Shown here: piece by piece, positions 60,309-64,000 of the stretch
Layout of the letters: each line of letters begins with the position of its first letter
Position numbering within the stretch: position 1 is the first letter of the stretch
DNA from: Pirellulaceae bacterium
Lineage (GTDB): Bacteria; Planctomycetota; Planctomycetia; Pirellulales; Pirellulaceae
Length of the DNA stretch: 64,000 nucleotides
Direction of reading: 5' to 3'
NCBI GenBank assembly: GCA_023382975.1
Contig: JAHDXO010000002.1
Location: 85,434-149,433 of the forward strand
Notes under the pieces: generated by a model
What the model was told of the DNA's origin: nothing
Databases searched by the model: none
What the model saw: the letters and a program-made list of their open reading frames with translations, nothing else
Made by a program: the position numbers and the translations under genes

Positions 60309-62717
60309 TCATACCCTCCCCGACGAAAAATCCAGCTCGAACGTGTTCAGGCGGCCCGTTGACCTCAGGCCCTTGTCCGTCAAGCTCAGCGTGCCACCGT
60401 GGTACTCGGCGATCTCCCGAGCGATGTACAGCCCGAGTCCCTTGCCATGTCCGGCGGGCTTCAACGTAAAAAAGGGACGAAACACCCTTTCCCGGTTCTC
60501 GGGCGCAATACCAGGCCCGGTATCAGCTACCTCAATGACGTTCCGATTACCGTCAAGCAGAATGCGGATCTCCCTTGGCGCCTCGTCGGCAACCTTGCGG
60601 CGCTTTCCAACGGACAACCAGTACACGGAGTTGTCGATCAGGTTCTCCAGCACCTGGATGAACATGGCACGAACGGCCTTGACCGTAATCGGCGCGTCGC
60701 CCTTCGTGGAGAACTTTGGCGTCACGCCATGGCGCTCAAACTTGGCCTGGAATCCCTCCAATACGGACTTAATCTCCTTGCCCAGATCGAATTCCTGTTT
60801 GGTCTGGCGGGCAGGCGTCAGCAGAGGATCAAGGTTCTGAAGCCGTTTCCGTAGCGACTGCAACTGGAGAACAGCGGAACGTTTGAGCGCGGACGCATTC
60901 GCGCTGCCGTCCATTTGGGACAGGGCATCCAGTGCGTGCTTGGACGCCCGGTTCAGTTCGTGGGCGAGTTTCTCGATGGAAAGGCCGAGCGCCGCCAGAT
61001 GCAGCACGCGAGCTTTTTCATCTTCCACTGTCTCGACTGTATCCTGAACTTCCGAAACCACCTCGACCACGGAATGGAATGCGCGTTGCAGTCGTTTGGC
61101 GAGCGGGCCGATCTCCAGATCGGGATGTTCATCCTCGATCTCGGTTAGCTTATCCAGGGAGTTGTTGATCTTTTCCTCGGCCTCCGCCAACCGCTCCGTG
61201 AATGCCGCGAAACTAATGCGATCCCGGTTACGAATCTCGTCATCGACTTCCTTTAGGTATCCTCGAAATTCCACTTCAAGAATGTGCTTGAGCAACCCTG
61301 CGAGCGCCCTCTTTTCTGGGCAGTCCCGAAGTCCTTCACGATTCGTCTGGTCCCGAAGACGTGCATTGCGCCGGGCCGATATGTCCACCTTCCCCACCAG
61401 TTGAGCGCGGTTAACTTTATACCCCTGCGCGGCAAGCGCCCCACGATCGAGGTCGAGCCAGTCATCGTCGGGACCGCCATAAGGCGGAACGCGGAAGCCG
61501 TCCCGATAAACCATCAGCCCGCCCGACCACTGACGAACCAATCTTTTGAGGTCCAGTACGCTGTCGTCGATTTCGACCGCCTTCAAAAGACGCCGGTTAA
61601 ACCACAGGCACTTCATCGAAAACGGGCCAAGACGCAACACGGCGTCGATTCCCACGTCGGGGTCTTCAGCTTTCGTAAGCAGTGACGCAATCTCGGCATT
61701 CTCATACCGAAAGGTTAGTATGCGACCGGAGAGAGCGTTGCCGGTCGAACCGGAGAACAAGTACTGCACCTTTCCTTCCAGAACTGGGACGGGGTCATCA
61801 GGCTCACCTTCGATGGTCAATCTACCCTCAACGAGCGCGTGTGCATGTTCGTTGAGGATGTCACTCATGCGCGGAATCGGAACCGAGCTTCCATTTAAAC
61901 GCAGGTGAATCGGGAATCGCTTGCTTTCCGTAAATGGATCGGTGAAGCGGCAAAGCTCCGCCCCAGCGATCTCGGAAAGTCTCCTCAGCGACCAAGTGGT
62001 GCTAAGATCCGTGATGTGAATGGTCGTTCCGTGGCTAGCAGGGTCATCCTTCGTCTTGCCGCGGTAAGGCGCGATCTCGATGTCCTCCAACAACTGGCTT
62101 GCATCCAGGCCAAAATCGTTCCAGTCGATTTCCAGTTCGTTCCAGGCTTCATCTGCGGCTGTTGCCGTCGTGACATGAAGCCGGCTCCCAAGTCGCATCG
62201 CTGAAAGCCGGCCGATCCCCTTTTCGCCGAGAACCACCCGCTGCGAACCGGACTTGCGCTCGTTAAGCCGGTGCGGGGTGCCGACGGTGAGATAGATGTT
62301 GTCAAGCTGGCCGAGCGTCATTCCGGTTCCGGTATCGCGGAATGTGATCGAGTTGGCGTCAAGCACCGCCGCCAGCAGATCATCAAGCGAGCTGGCATCG
62401 GCAACTGTTTTGCGCAGCTTGTTGCTGCGCGGAGCGTCTGCAATGATGGCCGAGACAATCTCTGCTTTCAGTTTCTTGAGGTCCCTCTTGTTGACTTCAC
62501 CGGATTCGTCGACAACAGCTCGGAGTTGCTGAATCGCATCCAGCGGTAACGTCATTTGAACATCGACATGGACGTTCTTCGATCCAGCATCAACGGCGTT
62601 CTTGATCAGTTCATAAAAAGCGATACCGTCGGAGCTGATAAGCTCGCCGCCCAACTGCAAGATAGTGCGGGCGCTTACGCGAAAGCATTTTGGTTCATCT
62701 CCTCTCTTTGCTGCCAT
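60309..62717 (-). CDS. Double-GHKL ATPase / histidine-kinase-like protein
   Basis: This 802-residue protein has two GHKL ATP-binding modules. The N-terminal one is Hsp90/MORC-like: 'AFYELIKNAVDAG' (N box, about 33-45), 'ITFRDTGTGMTLGQLDNIYL' and 'GEKGIGRLSAMRLGSRL'. The C-terminal one is histidine-kinase-like, preceded by an H-box-like 'SIEKLAHELNRASKHALDAL'. It has 'FIQVLENLIDNSVYWL', 'VIEVADTGPGIAPENRERVF' and 'GHGKGLGLYIAREIAEYHGG'. It could autophosphorylate and pass phosphate to the receiver protein encoded directly after it. Its position inside a defence-like cluster is unusual. There is no membrane segment. Confidence 0.85.
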   Translation of the reverse strand: MAAKRGDEPKCFRVSARTILQLGGELISSDGIAFYELIKNAVDAGSKNVHVDVQMTLPLDAIQQLRAVVDESGEVNKRDLKKLKAEIVSAIIADAPRSNKLRKTVADASSLDDLLAAVLDANSITFRDTGTGMTLGQLDNIYLTVGTPHRLNERKSGSQRVVLGEKGIGRLSAMRLGSRLHVTTATAADEAWNELEIDWNDFGLDASQLLEDIEIAPYRGKTKDDPASHGTTIHITDLSTTWSLRRLSEIAGAELCRFTDPFTESKRFPIHLRLNGSSVPIPRMSDILNEHAHALVEGRLTIEGEPDDPVPVLEGKVQYLFSGSTGNALSGRILTFRYENAEIASLLTKAEDPDVGIDAVLRLGPFSMKCLWFNRRLLKAVEIDDSVLDLKRLVRQWSGGLMVYRDGFRVPPYGGPDDDWLDLDRGALAAQGYKVNRAQLVGKVDISARRNARLRDQTNREGLRDCPEKRALAGLLKHILEVEFRGYLKEVDDEIRNRDRISFAAFTERLAEAEEKINNSLDKLTEIEDEHPDLEIGPLAKRLQRAFHSVVEVVSEVQDTVETVEDEKARVLHLAALGLSIEKLAHELNRASKHALDALSQMDGSANASALKRSAVLQLQSLRKRLQNLDPLLTPARQTKQEFDLGKEIKSVLEGFQAKFERHGVTPKFSTKGDAPITVKAVRAMFIQVLENLIDNSVYWLSVGKRRKVADEAPREIRILLDGNRNVIEVADTGPGIAPENRERVFRPFFTLKPAGHGKGLGLYIAREIAEYHGGTLSLTDKGLRSTGRLNTFELDFSSGRV

Positions 62718-62768
62718 TGTCCCACCTTCATCTTGTGTTTGCGTATCGCGCCACAGCTGCCCATGGCT

Positions 62769-64000
62769 CTATTCATCGAGCCGCTGCAACTGTGTCATGA
62801 TGGCCCTCGTTGCGGCGACGAGACCTAACCGGCTATCCTCGGCAAACACGGAACGGATCCGCTCTTCAAGCGCGGTGACCTTGCTCAGTTCGCCTTTGCT
62901 CAGGCGGACGACCTTGTCCACTTCACTGCCGTCCTGGCACGTAATCGAAACTCGCATCGCATGCGAGCCGGAAACCTCCGCGTCGTGATCAAACAGCGTG
63001 CTCTCAACGCGGAAGAACTGCCTCGCGCAGCGGTGCAACTCATCTTCAAACTGTGAGAGGTCGCGATCGATCCACTTCGAAGGAGGCTTCGAGCAGAGAA
63101 AACTGCCCATCGCTTCAACCCACGGATCGTCATCGAGAGCTTGATCGGCCAGACGAAGGCAGAACGCCTTCAGCCGCGGCTCTTTGACGGACGACTGGAT
63201 TCGCCTGCCCGATTGCGACAGTTCCCCTCGAACAGCGCCGAAGCTGCCTGACCGATTGAAACAGTTCAGGATTTCGTCCTTCATCTTCTGGATGAGTTGC
63301 GGATAGGCAGCCCGAAGTTCTTCGATGCAGTCTCGCAACCGTTCCACGAATCGCTTCACCTTCTGCCGCGACGGAGGAGTGTCCGCCTCAAAGTGGTCGC
63401 AACCGCACGCTTCCGGCAGCGTCACGAATAGCAAGGTCGCCGGCTCTTCAGCTCGTACCAGGGCATCCCGCACCTGACTCGCCATCTTGGAAACATTGGA
63501 CGTCTTCTTTGCAAAGTCAGGCAACTGTGCGGCGAACACGCATAGTGGCCGCACGACGTCGAGCAGGTCGATGGACTTGGGCTTCTTGTCGGGATTGAGC
63601 ACTTTGAACAGTTGCTCAAACACCATCGTCCGCACTCCCGCGACCCGGCAATACTGGACCTCAAAGTTCTCCGGCGCCTTGATGAGCCGCTGAAAATCCT
63701 GTCCGGTCACTTGCTTCATGAATCCGCCCTGGTCGTAGAACGCAACGTCCTGCTCACGGATCACGGCAAAGACCGCAAGCAGCAGGGAGGAGAGTCCCTG
63801 CCTAACACCGAATGGCTGAGAGTTCATTTCCTGGAAAAGGGTGGTGACCTTCACCCGGCGGCCTTTGGAGGATTCGAGTATCTCCTGCAAGCGTAGCAAG
63901 ACAGGCCGAACACGGCAAGTGTCGTCTTGTTCTTCGGGAATGCACGCAGCCCATCCATCGGGACCGTGCTGGTGCAAACGGGCCTCTTGAAGCACCGAAA
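62769..64000 (-). CDS. C-terminal part of a DUF6079/PglY-like protein (cut by window edge)
   Basis: The frame stays open to the right edge, so at least 410 residues of a larger protein are seen. The stretch 'FGVRQGLSSLLLAVFAVIRE', 'QDVAFYDQGGFMKQVTGQDF' and 'LIKAPENFEVQYCRVAGVRT' recalls the helical middle of DUF6079/PglY-type ATPases of BREX and related defence loci. The Walker motifs would lie upstream, outside the window. It ends 51 bases before the GHKL gene. A GTG at 63995 is the first possible internal start, but it lacks visible context, so truncation by the edge is more likely. Confidence 0.55.
   Translation of the reverse strand, partial: SVLQEARLHQHGPDGWAACIPEEQDDTCRVRPVLLRLQEILESSKGRRVKVTTLFQEMNSQPFGVRQGLSSLLLAVFAVIREQDVAFYDQGGFMKQVTGQDFQRLIKAPENFEVQYCRVAGVRTMVFEQLFKVLNPDKKPKSIDLLDVVRPLCVFAAQLPDFAKKTSNVSKMASQVRDALVRAEEPATLLFVTLPEACGCDHFEADTPPSRQKVKRFVERLRDCIEELRAAYPQLIQKMKDEILNCFNRSGSFGAVRGELSQSGRRIQSSVKEPRLKAFCLRLADQALDDDPWVEAMGSFLCSKPPSKWIDRDLSQFEDELHRCARQFFRVESTLFDHDAEVSGSHAMRVSITCQDGSEVDKVVRLSKGELSKVTALEERIRSVFAEDSRLGLVAATRAIMTQLQRLDE

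Noticed and set aside
1..64000. CRISPR arrays, tRNA and rRNA genes, insertion sequences
   Set aside because: No regularly spaced repeats, cloverleaf-like sequences, transposase genes or rRNA signatures were noticed by eye. A tRNA scan could still find one.

Overview
The window looks like a chromosomal segment of a planctomycete, probably Pirellulales-like. The signs are high GC content, Tat-type secreted oxidoreductases and amidohydrolases, MoxR/DUF58/von Willebrand (VWA) operons with HEAT-repeat proteins, a tetrahydromethanopterin-linked C1 gene (formyltransferase), a flagellar export cluster, FHA-GAF-cyclase proteins, and many toxin-antitoxin remnants between housekeeping genes. No tRNA, rRNA or CRISPR array was seen. 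All family names come from reading motifs; no database search was run.

Layout. 0-9 kb is accessory DNA: an HNH nuclease with a small coiled partner, a chimeric relic made of two gene fragments, a sugar-isomerase-like protein, a DUF433 antitoxin whose DUF5615 toxin is broken, a large NACHT NTPase with an N-terminal PD-(D/E)xK nuclease, and a UPF0175/DUF3368 toxin-antitoxin pair flanked by two direct copies of an intergenic repeat. 9-17.6 kb is one minus-strand operon: universal stress protein, response regulator, HEAT protein, MoxR ATPase, DUF58 protein and two membrane VWA proteins. 17.8-24 kb is plus strand: a pectate-lyase-like protein, then a probable sigma-54 promoter driving a glutaminase-STAS-cyclic-nucleotide-binding fusion, an FHA-GAF class III cyclase and a metallo-beta-lactamase-fold protein resembling a cyclic nucleotide phosphodiesterase. 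Synthesis, sensing and probable removal of a cyclic nucleotide therefore sit in one operon. 24-31 kb is minus strand: a CPBP protease homologue, a glutathione peroxidase with a clear terminator, and flhB-fliR-fliQ-fliP-fliO-fliN. FlhB has lost the NPTH self-cleavage motif.

31-47 kb is mixed. It holds a VWA protein, a PAS-GAF-receiver protein, a metallophosphoesterase, a decayed hsdM missing its catalytic motif, a DUF559 fragment, a CcoI/CcoS copper ATPase pair, an intact DUF433/DUF5615 pair, the formyltransferase, and a short segment (flavin reductase, a tiny Cys/Lys-rich protein, amidohydrolase) bracketed by two inverted copies of a 24-bp palindrome.

47.5-64 kb is a tight minus-strand cluster that runs off the right edge and reads like a multigene defence system. 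In transcription order it holds a large DUF6079/PglY-like protein (cut by the edge), a protein with two GHKL ATPase modules, a receiver-domain protein, a PAPS-reductase-family ATP pyrophosphatase (DndC/SspD-like), a P-loop ATPase resembling DptF, an unrecognised protein in the DptG position, a roughly 1,750-residue FtsK/HerA-type protein resembling DptH, and a DndA/IscS-like cysteine desulfurase. Sulfur-transfer genes, a DptFGH-like trio and a two-component-like GHKL/receiver pair, with no DndD, DndE or SspB visible, make this the best candidate for an undescribed system.
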